Assembly (NCBI GenBank): GCA_030159075.1
Contig: BROG01000816.1
Span: forward strand, 224,001 to 288,000
Source: Atrina japonica
Taxonomy: Eukaryota > Mollusca > Bivalvia > Pterioida > Pinnidae
Length of the DNA: 64,000 nucleotides
Reading direction: 5' to 3'
Position numbers and translations under genes: made by a program
Shown: positions 1 through 10,684 of the stretch, piece by piece
How the letters are laid out: every line of letters starts with the position of its first letter
How positions within the stretch are numbered: the first letter of the stretch is position 1
Notes under the pieces: model-generated
Seen by the model: the letters and a program-made list of their open reading frames with translations, nothing else
What the model was told of the DNA's origin: nothing
Database searches by the model: none

Positions 1-88
1 TGGAGGTCTTCAGTTTCCTTGGTCTACACTGTACAAAACTACTGATATTGACTTTGGAGGTTTTCAGTTTCCTTGGTCCGGGGAGGGA
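1..88. repeat. Detached fragment of the 54-bp minisatellite
   Basis: About one and a half copies of the 54-bp unit that forms the array at 1064-1880 (GACTTTGGAGGTCTTCAG core, then TTTCCTTGGTC). It runs off the left edge and stops at the run CCGGGGAGGGAGG. The array may continue to the left of the window. Confidence 0.9.
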
Positions 89-490
89 GGAATACAAACC
101 ATTTTTGAAAATCCCTGTAGCTAATGCATGTATAACATGTAAATTATGAAAAATAAAATAACAATGAAATAATTCAATGTTTTAAATAATTTAAATTAAT
201 TTATGATGTAATTGAATTATATACATGTACATCGAGGATACGGCACATTATCAAAAGTGAAACAAAAATCTAAAATGTGCTCAAAGTCGGTGGTCAGTGT
301 TGTTAAGTCACACAAAAGTTTAAGAATATACAATGTACAGAAAGATGTAGATAGTTGAATTTTATTTAATTATCATTTTATTAGACGTAATCCAATGCTA
401 CGAGCACTGGTGATTTTGCTCTTTGGATTGAGATATTGACTTGCTAATCAAGTGGTGTTAGATTAGTTACAGCATTCCAGAATACGAGAA
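89..490. other. AT-rich stretch, no feature seen
   Basis: Intergenic or intronic AT-rich sequence. I see no open frame with splice sites, no RNA gene and no clear repeat. Confidence 0.5.
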
Positions 491-495
491 AAGAT

Positions 496-720
496 ATCAT
501 CAATCGTTCAGCGATGATATTTAATTGCTCCTGTTTTGTACAGACACCTTGTCATAAAGGGTGTCCTTTCTGATTTTTTTTTCTTTTAAGTCTTAGTCTT
601 TCGGCGATTAAAAGTAATTATCACCGGAAACTTTGGTCATTAACTGATGATCGAAAACAAAACATCAATCAGTCAGCGATGTTTGTTAGTTCCTGGTTGT
701 AAAAACACCCTGTCATAAAG
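496..720. repeat. Pair of diverged direct repeats
   Basis: Positions 496-558 and 661-720 are related: both contain CATCAATC, then CAGCGATG, then a GTT/TTT-rich part, and end in TGTCATAAAG. They are about 165 bp apart and well diverged. This may be an old tandem duplication or two ends of a decayed mobile element. Confidence 0.55.
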
Positions 721-879
721 CACTTCCGAGTGCCTTACTACTACCCGGGGCGTTAATTGACACCTCCAGGTGTGTTGTGACTGTCAAAGCATCATGTATT
801 GTGCCATGTTGTCGATTAGGTCTCGAATTGTCCCATGAGAGTTATCTACGAGCTATCTCCCTTCCACGAGTAGTACGTG

Positions 880-1063
880 TATAAGCAGTCACTATATGCA
901 AGAAGGACTACTACCGGCGGACAAAATACAGCGGTCGCCGGTCGCGTAAGGCAGGTGGTCGCTATATAGGGGGCAAATGTATAGTAATTCTCAAGGGGTA
1001 GTTCAAATACGGTCGTTATGGACAGGAAGTCTTTATATGAGGGGGGTCGCTAAGGCAAGTTTG
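880..1063. repeat. Dispersed repeat piece ending GTCGCTAAGGCAAGTTTGACTG
   Basis: The sequence has repeated GGTCGCTA-type phrases (near 955 and 1045) and ends in AGGCAAGTTTGACTGTAC. The same kind of ending, GGTCAATAAAGCAGGTTT then ACTGTAC, occurs at 2521-2552. I take both as members of a dispersed family. The 54-bp minisatellite begins directly at its right end. Confidence 0.45.
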
Positions 1064-1880
1064 ACTGTACTTATATTGACTTTGGACGTCTTCAATTTCC
1101 TCTGTCTGCACTGTATATAACTACTGATATTGACTTCGGAGGTCTTTAGTTTTCTCTGTTAACACTGTATATAACTACTTATATTGACTTTGGGCATCTT
1201 CAGTTTCCTCTGTCTGCACTGTATATAACTACTTATATTGACTTTGGAGGTCTTCAGTTTCCTTGGTCTACCCTGTACATAGCTACTGATATTGACTTTG
1301 GAAGTCTTCAGTTTCCTCTGTCTGCAATGTATATAACCACTTATATTGACTTTAGAGTTCTTCAGTTTCCTCTGTCTGCACTGTACATAACTACTGATAT
1401 TGACTTTGGAGGTCTTCAGTTTCCTTGGTCTACACTGTATATAACTACTGATATTGACTTTGGAGGTCTTCAGTTTCCTTGGTCTACACTGTACATAACT
1501 ACTGATATTGACTTTGGAGGTCTTCAGTTTCCTTGGTCTACACTGTATATAACTACTGATACTGACTTTGGAGGTCTTCAGTTTCCTCTGTCTACACTGT
1601 ATATAACTACTTATATTGACTTTGGAGGTCTTCAGTTTCCTCTGTCTACACTGTATATAACTACTTATATTGACTTTGGAGGTCTTCAGTTTCCTTGGTC
1701 TACACTGTATATAACTACTGATATTGACTTTGGAGGTCTTCAGTTTCCTTGGTCTACACTGTACATAACTACTGATATTGACTTTGGAGGTCTTCAGTTT
1801 CCTTGGTCTATACTGTACATAACTACTGATATTGACTTTGGAGGTCTTCAGTTTTCTCTGTCTGCACTGTATTTAACACC
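1064..1880. repeat. 54-bp minisatellite, about 15 copies
   Basis: Head-to-tail units of exactly 54 bp (GACTTTGGA starts at 1402, 1456, 1510). Variants differ by CTCTGTCT versus CTTGGTCT and by GTATAT versus GTACAT. Left copies are more diverged than right copies. Because 54 is a multiple of three, one frame stays open for 186 codons (1327-1887, with an ATG) and encodes an 18-residue repeat. I take that frame as a by-product of the array: it has no unique sequence, no splice sites and no coding flanks. Confidence 0.95.
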
Positions 1881-1887
1881 TCACTAA

Positions 1888-2374
1888 ATCATATTGTTTT
1901 AATTTTATACACAACCAGTACTTGCATATCTGAACCTCATGTGATAAGCAAAAATCATACAAAATAATATCCTTCTGCATAAATCATTCAAGTATAATGA
2001 AATATGATGCACAAATCATAACCACAGCAATAGGTTTTATTACAGTAATAAAAAGGATGTGAGTAATTAAGACAAATAAGAATGCTTTGAACACCAACAA
2101 GGTAAATCTTCAACATAGGTATGTATCTTTTTGATACAGAAGTTTCTCCGAGTTATCTTTAAGAGTACAGTACCAAAGTATTTCAAGTCCCGCTGTTATC
2201 TGACCTATATATTTTGAGAATTTTCTAATTTTTCTGTTTGTCATATTGTTGCTGCTTTTAAGTCCCAACAAGAATGTTTCACTTATACTAGGATATCACC
2301 AGCCGCAGGTGAAGGGCAACAACTTATGACCTGTGTTAGGGACTTGTGTCATTGTTGTAAGGGTTCTTGAACAT
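1888..2374. other. AT-rich stretch, no feature seen
   Basis: No coding signal, RNA gene or tandem repeat was recognised here. Confidence 0.5.
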
Positions 2375-2552
2375 GTCACTCCTACTACAGTGACACTTGT
2401 ATATAACGATCCCTTACATAACCAAGAAAACTGATCTTTATATAGAGATTGATTTGTACACAAATAGTACTATTGGGGAGAGCAAAAAACAATCTTTATG
2501 ACCATGTGGTCTTTATACACAGGTGGTCAATAAAGCAGGTTTTACTGTACAT
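2375..2552. repeat. Dispersed repeat piece ending AAAGCAGGTTTTACTGTAC
   Basis: Phrases such as TATGACCATGTGGTC and ACAGGTGGTCAATAAAGC, and the end GCAGGTTTTACTGTAC, parallel those at 880-1063. Likely another member of that family. Its full length and class are unknown. Confidence 0.45.
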
Positions 2553-2590
2553 AATAGGATTTCACCATTTCTAAGCATCATCCAAAAGAC

Positions 2591-2770
2591 CTATGGCTTT
2601 CTCTTCTTATGCTGACAATTGGCAAAGGTCAAGTAAGTACCATTTTCTTGAAGTCTCAGATATGAGGAATATAACCCAGGATCTTCAACATGTATATATG
2701 TAAACTCAATCAGGTTTCCTTGATACCTCATGCTGTCTAGGTGTACAGCTTGTATTATGTGACAATTTCC
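2591..2770 (-). CDS. Candidate terminal coding exon, protein not recognised
   Basis: On the minus strand an open frame of about 60 codons ends at TAG (2591-2593). Its translation has normal, mixed composition with alternating hydrophobic residues suggesting beta strands (for example GNLIEFTYIHVEDPG) and a basic end, QHKKRKP. There is no ATG at the left edge of the frame, but a plausible splice acceptor, CATTACTTTGGCAG then GAAATTG, lies at about 2771-2790, so this would be a last exon whose earlier exons lie at higher coordinates. A terminal-repeat element (2795-3372) sits immediately upstream, inside the supposed intron. I see no AATAAA close downstream. I do not recognise the protein; it could be a chance frame or a pseudogene piece. 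Confidence 0.35.
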   Translation of the reverse strand, partial: GNCHIIQAVHLDSMRYQGNLIEFTYIHVEDPGLYSSYLRLQENGTYLTFANCQHKKRKP

Positions 2771-2794
2771 TGCCAAAGTAATGAGGCATCATTC

Positions 2795-3372
2795 TAAAGC
2801 CCCTTTCACACATTCATGGATGAGACGTCGGATCAACACGGACTGTCAATCAGTGACGGTCCGTGACAATCAGCCATCACTGTGTACGGACCTTGTATGC
2901 ATCTGATCACATCCAAGACCATCTGGCTCGGTCAAACTGATCCGGGAGAAAGATTAAACATGCTCAATTTTTTAGCCGGACCTACATAGACAAAAATTGT
3001 CCGTATTGTTCCATGTAGGATCCGTGTACATCTGTATTCCAACCGAGAAGTTTGTGTAGGTACCAAAGTATCTGTGTAATGTCGGAGGTCCTCTGGGTTT
3101 GTCCTTGTTATGTCCGGCGACATCCATGTAACGTCCATGGTCATCCCTGTACAGTTTGGTGCTACAGAAGAACATGGATGTCTACGGATTACACATAGAT
3201 TGTACCCAGACTCTGCAGGGTTGAAAGACCATGATAATCTGTGGGCTTCCCTGTAAACACCGGGTATCTCCATGAAACAACCATGTAAAGACCGACATAA
3301 TCTAACTATTCAAAATTCAAATTCAAACAACCTAAATCTGCATAGCACTTGGGTGTTGTGAAGCTGGCTTTA
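2795..3372. mobile_element. 578-bp element with imperfect terminal inverted repeats
   Basis: The left end TAAAGCCCCTTTCACA (2795-2810) and the right end TGTGAAGCTGGCTTTA (3357-3372) are inverted copies matching at 13 of 16 bases. The interior is richer in GC than its flanks and repeats phrases such as CCATGTA, CCGTGTACA and CATGGTCAT. A minus-strand frame (2932-3273, 113 codons) starts at a non-ATG codon and resembles no protein I know. I find no convincing target-site duplication. Most likely a non-autonomous DNA transposon. Confidence 0.5.
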
Positions 3373-4370
3373 CAGATTTATGCTATGAACAATCACATTA
3401 CAGATTTAGATTTTTGTTCTATTATTTCTACTTTAACTTTATATGATCAACAAAACAGATTGATATACATAGTCTGCAAACTCAACAAAATCTGGTGCCT
3501 AACCTCTCAATGGCTGGTCTACTGACATCTCGCACACATTTTAGAAAGCAGTATCATAGTTGGGAGATTTCTAAATTTTTATGCTCATCATAAATACAAA
3601 ACTGAACTAAAAATCTTTATTTTTTTTTATGTCTTTACCAAAAGTGGAGTTTAACCCCCCAAAAAAAAAGAAAAAGAAAAAAGCAAATTCTGTTCTGTCT
3701 GACAAAAAAGATTAATGACTACCAGTAAATTTCTCATGGACATACACCCAGATCAGTATATTCAACCAAAGAAATAAGTACACACTATGATTAGAAAATT
3801 TACATTTGATGGTCATGTGGTATCTTTAGGTCAGAGAGTGCAACCAAATCTTGTCTGATACTAGCCATTTTTGTATATACATGCTTGTCAAATTTCTGTG
3901 TACTAGAAGATAAATTATATTATTAAAATTTCAATTTCATATTGAGTTATTCGCCCAGTTATTATCTAAACACAAGTATATCAAATTCAGAAGTATTCCT
4001 TTGTGTGTTTCAGGTAAAAAAGTAATGTAAACAAAAACAGAGTTCAGACCTATCCAACAACGGCCATTACACCTTCAATTTACAACACACTGGTCATGCA
4101 GGCTAATACTCATAGAAATAGATCTTACTTAGCTGTGTCGTGTGCTCCAAGACAAACAAATTGAAATAAACAAAAGTAGTTTTTATATACAGTCAATAAT
4201 TGGGGAAGATTTTGATCTATTTTTCTCTTTTAGATGAAAGAGAATCTGTTCACACCAGTCAAGTTTGATTGAAGTTTTCCTGAAGCATACAATCTGTGGA
4301 TTGTTTACTCTTGTCTATACAAAATTGTAAACAGAATACTGATAACACTGCAGTTCGATAGGCAAGAATT
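3373..4370. other. Unique AT-rich stretch
   Basis: Holds an A-rich simple patch near 3650-3690 (C run followed by A/G run). No exon with both frame and splice signals was found. Confidence 0.5.
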
Positions 4371-6070
4371 ACTGACAATAAAGGAATCTGAACAGCAGTA
4401 AAATAATGTAAAACTATGATGGGGACGCCCACAACTGACAATACAGGAATCTGAACAGCAGTAAAATAATGTAAAACTATGATGGGGACTCCCACTACTG
4501 ACAATACAGGAATCTGAACAGCAGTAAAATAATGTAAAACTATGATGGGGACTCCCACTACTGACAATACAGGAAAGTGAACAGCAGTAAAATAATGTAA
4601 AACTATGATGGGGACTCCCACTACTGCCAAACAGGAATCTGAGCAGCAGTAAAATAATGTGAAACTATGATGGGGACTCCCACTACTGCCAAACAGGAAT
4701 CTGAACAGCAGTAAAAAAAATTGTGAAACTATGATGGGGACTCCCACTACTGACAATGCAGGAATCTGAACAGCAGTAAAATAATGTGAAACTATGATCT
4801 GGACTCCCACTACTGACAATACAGGAAAGTGAACAGCAGTAAAATAATGTAATACTATGATGGGGACTCCCACTACTGACAAACAGGAATCTGAACAGCA
4901 GTAAAATAATGTGAAACTATGATCTGGACTCCCACTACTGACAATACAGGAAAGTGAACAGCAGTAAAATAATGTAATACTATGATGGGGACTCCCACTA
5001 CTGACAAACAGGAATCTGAACAGCAGTAAAATAATGTGAAACTATGATCTGGACTCCCACTACTGCCAAACAGGAATCTGAACAGCAGTAAAAAAAATTG
5101 TGAAACAATGATGGGGACTCCCACTACTGACAATACAGGAAAGTGAACAGCAGTAAAATAATGTAAAACAATGATGTGGACTCCCACTACTGACAATACA
5201 GGAAAGTGAACAGCAGTAAAATAATGTAATACTATAATCGCAACTCCCACGACTGACAATACAGGAAAGTGAACAGCAGTAAAATAATGTAAAACTAAGA
5301 TGTGGACTCCCACGACTGACAATACAGGAAAGTGAACAGCAGTAAAATAATGTAAAACTAAGATGTGGCCTCCCACTACTGACAATACAGGAATCTGAAC
5401 AGCAGTAAAATAATGTAAAACTATGATGGGGACTCCCACTACAGACAATACAGGAAACTGAACAGCAGTAAAATAATGTAAAACAATGATGTGGACTCCC
5501 ACTACTGACAATACAGGAAAGTGAACAGCAGTAAAATAATGTAATACTATGATCGCAACTCCCACGACTGACAATACAGGAAAGTGAACAGCAGTAAAAT
5601 AATGTAAAACTATGATGTGGACTCCCACTACTGACAATACAGGAAAGTGAACAGCAGTAAAATAATGTAAAACTAAGATGTGGCCTCCCACTACTGACAA
5701 TACAGGAATCTGAACAGCAGTAAAATAATGTAAAACTACGATGTGGACTCCCACGACTGACAATACAGGAATCTGAACAGCAGTAAAATAATGTAAAACT
5801 AAGATGTGGACTCCCACTACTGACAATACAGGAATCTGAACAGCAGTAAAATAATGTGAAACTAAGATGTGGACTCCCACTACTGACAATACAGGAATCT
5901 GAACAGCAGTAAAATAATATAAAACTAAGATGTGGACTCCCACTACTGACAATACAGGAATCTGAACAGAAGTAAAATAATGTAAAACTAAGATGTGGAC
6001 TCCCATTACTGACAATACAGGAATCTGAACTATGTTAACATAATGTAAGACTATGGTCTGGACTCCCACT
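4371..6070. repeat. 63-bp minisatellite, about 27 copies
   Basis: Unit of 63 bp (AACAGCAGT starts at 4391 and 4454) built on ACTGACAATACAGGAA, GAACAGCAGTAAAATAATG and GGACTCCCAC. Variants cluster: GATGGGGAC, GATGTGGAC, GATCTGGAC and GATCGCAAC types alternate in blocks, and some units carry AAAAAAATTGTG in place of AAATAATGT. Since 63 is a multiple of three, minus-strand frames of 207 and 446 codons stay open and encode a hydrophobic 21-residue repeat (SVVGVPIIVLHYFTAV core). Neither frame begins with ATG and both run out into unrelated sequence, so I do not call them genes. Confidence 0.95.
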
Positions 6071-6529
6071 TGAACCATGGATAATGAAACTTCAACATTA
6101 AGGTGCAAGTAAAATTCCTGATCAGCCACCGAACAAAAACTATAATAGATCAGTAAGTTATAAAAACAGAATATTGAAGTTGGAAAATAACTGGAAAAAT
6201 ACTGAGGCTTCAAACAAAAATTTGTTTATAGCAAAATATATAATTATTGCACACACAAATGGGAAAACCAAAAGATTACAATCATAATAAACTTAATCAA
6301 ATATTGTAGAACCTTTCAAGAGAGACCATTGTAATGAAATACCAATTGTCTTTTGAGATCATATTTTGTAATTTACTAAATTAAATATATTTGCAAATAA
6401 AACTTATTTTGACAGACCACCAGTCCAATTTTCAGTGGCAGCAAGGTGGCCCCTTGCAGGCTCCACTGTAGCTGATGTATGAATATATAAGTTATGGGTG
6501 AAGTATCGCAGATCTGTACAATGGAATTG
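6071..6529. other. AT-rich spacer between two arrays
   Basis: No coding or RNA feature seen. The right part (6400-6529) is less AT-rich and leads into the first diverged copies of the 50-bp array. Confidence 0.5.
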
Positions 6530-7666
6530 TGTCAATAAAGAACATGACTTATATAACAAAGGACCTTCTTTTAGAATTGTGTCAATAGAGAACATGACGT
6601 CTATCACAAAGGATCTTACTTTAGAATTGTGTCAATAGAGAACATGACTTCTATAACAAAGGACCTTACTTTAGAATTGTGTCAATAGAGAACATGACTT
6701 TTATAACAAAGGACCTTACTTTAGAATTGTGTCAATAGAGAACATGACTTTTATAACAAAGGACCTTACTTTAGAATTGTGTCAATAGAGAACATGACGT
6801 CTATCACAAAGGATCTTACTTTAGAATTGTGTCAATAGAGAACATGACTTCTATCACAAAGGACCTTACTTTAGAATTGTGTCACTAGAGAACATGACAT
6901 CTATAACAAAGGACTTTACTTTAGAATTGTGTCAATAGAGAACATGACTTCTATCACAAAGGACCTTACTTTAGAATTGTGTCAATAGAGAACATGACTT
7001 CTATAACAAAGGACCTTACTTTAGAATTGTGTCAATAGAGAACATGACTTCTATAACAAAGGACCTTACTTTAGAATTGTATCAATAGAGAACATGACTT
7101 TTATAACAAAGGACCTTACTTTAGAATTGTGTCAATAGAGAACATGACGTCTATCACAAAGGACCTTACTTTAGAATTGTGTCAATAGAGAACATGACTT
7201 CTATCACAAAGGACCTTACTTTAGAATTGTGTCAATAGAGAACATGACGTCTATCACAAAGGACCTTACTTTAGAATTGTGTCAATAGAGAACATGACTT
7301 CTATAACAAAGGACCTTACTTTAGAATTGTGTCAATAGAGAACATGACTTCTATCACAAAGGACCTTACTTTAGAATTGTGTCAATAGAGAACATGACTT
7401 CTATAACAAAGGACCTTACTTTAGAATTGTGTCAATAGAGAACATGACTTCTATCACAAAGGACCTTACTTTAGAATTGTGTCAATAGAGAACATGACTT
7501 CTATAACAAAGGACCTTACTTTAGAATTGTATCAATAGAGAACATGACTTTTATAACAAAGGACCTTACTTTAGAATTGTGTCAATAGAGAACATGACTT
7601 CTATAACAAAGGACCTTACTTTAGAATTGTGTCAATAGATCTAGAGAGCATGACTTCTATAACAAG
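6530..7666. repeat. 50-bp minisatellite, about 23 copies
   Basis: Very uniform 50-bp unit (GGACCTTACT at 6661, 6711 and 6761) containing TTAGAATTGTGTCAATAGAG and AACATGACTTCTAT. Rare variants recur at multiples of the unit: GTCTATCACAAAGGATC near 6599 and 6799 (200 bp), and GTATCAATAGAG near 7080 and 7530 (450 bp). This points to block duplication. The last unit is interrupted by the dispersed element at 7667. Confidence 0.95.
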
Positions 7667-9166
7667 AGGCTCTCAAGTGCCTGTATCGCTCACCTGGTTA
7701 TTTGCTTGAGAAGATCAGACGAACCGAGCAATTTTTGTAAAGGACCTTCCATACATAAATCCTGTAAAGTTTGGTTGAATTTGCTTCAGTGGTTTCAGAG
7801 GAGAAAATGAAAATGTGATTTTCCCATAGGGTCCAATGATAAACTAAGCCCAGCCCTGGCGGCCATGGTTTTGACAGATCGGAACGGTATGAGCAATCTT
7901 TGTAAAGGACCTTCAATACATCATTCTTCTAAAGTTTGGTTATATTTGCTTCAGCGTTTACAGAGGAGAAAATGAAAATGTAATTTTCCCACAGGATCCA
8001 ATGTTCTTCTTCCAAGTCAGGAACCGGATTCATGAATGAATGAATAAGGTTCTGCGAAAACTTTGCAGTGTGTGCAGCACAGCAGTCTTCTTTTGGCTAT
8101 ATAATGTTAAACTAAGCCCCGTTCTAATGGCCATGATTTTTGACGGATCAGAACAAAATGAGCAGTCTTTGTAAAGGACCTTGCATACATCATTCCTGTA
8201 AAGTTTGGTTAAATTTGTGTCAGTGGTTTCAGAGGAGAAGATGATTTTCCTATAGGATCCAATATTAAACTAAGCCTCGCCATAGCGGCCATGTTTGTTG
8301 ACGCAAAGTGATTCCAAAAGCCAGGTGAGCTAAAAATGGCGGTCAAGGAACAATTTTCAACAACGGTTTTGAAGTCGCAACATCAATATCTATTTGGAAA
8401 CCAAATTTCATTGAAATCAAACAATGTTGAATTTTCCGCCGCCTTATTTGTCGCCATTTTGAAAATGGCGGTCAACAAAAAATTTTCAACACCGGTTTTG
8501 AAGTCGCCACATCATGGCAAACATTTTATCAATTTACATTCGACCTCTATCTTTCATAGTTTTGGAGTTAGAAGACGAAAAACATAAAAATTGAAAAAAA
8601 TTCTGTGAAAAAAGGGCAATAACTCCTACACAGGTTTTTGGATTGTCTTCAAATTTTCAGGGTGGGTAGATCTTGATATGCTGAACATTTTTGCAATTTA
8701 CACTTGACCTCTATCTGCTACATTTTTTGAAATAAAAAATTAAAAATGCCAAAATTTTGAAAATTTTACAAAAAAAGGGCTATAACTCCGAGATGAGTTT
8801 TCCGATTTACTTCAAAATTGCATGGCAGGTAGATCTCATCAAGCTGATCACTTTTACCCTATGTCAGATTTTTTATATCTGTAATGGTTTTGGAGTTATT
8901 GGCCAAAAACTGCAATTTACCCCCCTATGTTCTATTTTTAGCAACAGTGGCCATGTTGTTTGACCTGCGACATAGAAAATAACAAATTTGAAACTAAATA
9001 CCCTAGTGACGACTCAGTTCAAGTTTGGTTCAATTTGGCCCAGTGGTTTCAGAGAAGAAGATTTTTGAAAGTGAGTTAACGACGGACGGACGGACGACAG
9101 ACAACGGACGACGGACAACGGACGACGGACGCAAAGTGATTGCAATAGCTCACTAGGTGAGCTAAT
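7667..9166. mobile_element. Composite dispersed repeat with GGTGAGCTAA ends
   Basis: The left end reads AAGAGGCTCTCAAGTGCC, then GCTCACCTGG. The right end reads GACGCAAAGTGATTGCAA then AGGTGAGCTAATAAA. A second copy of that right end, GACGCAAAGTGATTCC then CCAGGTGAGCTAAAAA, lies at about 8301-8337, so at least two elements are joined or nested. Inside are about three copies of a block with CCTGTAAAGTTTGGTT and TTTCAGAGGAGAA, a duplicated ATGGCGGTCAA segment (about 8336 and 8465), and a GACGGAC-type simple repeat at 9072-9132. I associate GAGCT/AGGTGAGCTAA-ended elements with bivalve genomes. Coding capacity is not evident. Confidence 0.7.
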
Positions 9167-9179
9167 AAAGGACCTGGAG

Positions 9180-9560
9180 AATCTCATCCAAACTTGAGAC
9201 ATTCACTTCCGATACTGAGTACTTTAAGAATTTGGAACACTTTTTGTTTACAATAAACTTGGACTTTGACAATCGTATATTGAACTCTTTGACTTTCTGT
9301 TGACTTTTACTTCGTAGATACTAAACACTTTGATTTTCTGTTTAAAAGAAATTAAGAACTTTCACTTCTTATTCTGAGTACTTTGACTTTCTGTCAAACA
9401 AGGTCTTTTACTTCCTATATATTGAGCAGTGTGACTTTCTGTTTAATAGGAACTAAAGATTTTCTTTTCTGATATTGAGGAATTTGACTTACCATATAAT
9501 AGGAACTAAAGATTTTCACTTCTGATATTGAGCAATTTGAGAGGAACACTTTCTGTTGAA
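9180..9560. repeat. Degenerate 53-55-bp tandem repeat
   Basis: Recurring phrases TTCACTTCTGATATTGAG, TTTGACTTTCTGTT and AATAGGAACTAAAGATTTTC. The last two units are 53 bp apart (AACTAAAGAT at 9451 and 9504). Left copies are strongly diverged. Confidence 0.75.
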
Positions 9561-9713
9561 AAGATATCTTAGGCACAATACATGCCAGTAATTGAATCAG
9601 TAAAAATAATAATTTGTTGATGTTAAGGAAAGAAATCTGATATCAATTACAAACACTGTAACAAAACTGTGTAACCATTACAGATAAATTATCTCATTAA
9701 TTTTATACTGGAC

Positions 9714-9714
<1 letters not shown>

Positions 9715-9745
<31 letters not shown>
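9715..9745. repeat. (A)31 run
   Basis: Uninterrupted run of 31 A. It could be a retroposon tail on the plus strand, but no SINE body was recognised just before it. Confidence 0.9.
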
Positions 9746-9747
<2 letters not shown>

Positions 9748-10680
9748 CCTGGAAAACTAATCAGACATACACACATAAGACAAGCAGACTAAATACTAAC
9801 AAATCATAATTCCCCAATATATGAATGTATTTTCATCCATAGAAAAAAAAATATGCTTAAATTCTACCAAAATTTATACCCTGCTCTGGTACATGGAAGA
9901 CTGCTGCACCACCAGTTTACAATAATGTCAAAAAACAATACATGCAGTAACTTTGGATAATACTAAAAAAAGAATATCAGTAATTATTTGTGAATATGTT
10001 CACTACTAATTAAAGCATTAAAATGTATTCTCATATTTGAACTGATATACATTTTCAAGCGAAAACAAAATAAAAATATCTAAATTTTTTTCTTATTTCA
10101 AAGAAAATATTTTGCTATGTAGCCTACAAGTGTTTTAAACATGTTATGTGATATAGCCAATGTATTAAAAAACAATCTCCATTATCACTTCTGAATACCA
10201 AAAGGTCACATCATTTGGATTGGTTGAAATCCATGTTGAATCTGACCAACGACTTCAAATAGACAATTCATCCATTTGAGAGACTGAAACTGAATATTGG
10301 GTTCAGCCTAACAGATGAGCTAAAATCTAGATTGTCTGCAAGTTTGTACTTGCCGCTAACAGCATGGACAATAAGTTAATATATCATGACTCTCAGACTA
10401 GATAACGTTGATTACAAGTGGACATTAGCTGATATATTTCTCACCCCAGTCTGACAAGCGTATATATTCAACAACACATACCAGGCAAGTTTAATCAGCC
10501 GGCTCAGCCTTTATCAACTACAGATCTGTTTCTCCACTTATGATATTCACCTTTATCTGCTTATTTATTTGATTATATAAACTACACAACACAGATTATT
10601 ATCCCTTGATGGTTGGAGGAATGTCAAAAAGTAGTAAATAATATATACCCATACCTACAGCAGTTATGTGATGAGAACAA
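9746..10680. other. AT-rich unique stretch, no feature seen
   Basis: No exon, RNA gene or repeat recognised, apart from short A runs. Confidence 0.5.
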
Positions 10681-10684
10681 TGGC

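Noticed and set aside
1327..1887. 186-codon frame with ATG encoding an 18-residue repeat
   Set aside because: It is wholly inside the 54-bp minisatellite, whose period is a multiple of three. There is no unique domain, splice site or coding flank.
4259..6213. Two long minus-strand frames (207 and 446 codons)
   Set aside because: Products of the 63-bp array. Their first codons are not ATG and the non-repeat ends look random.
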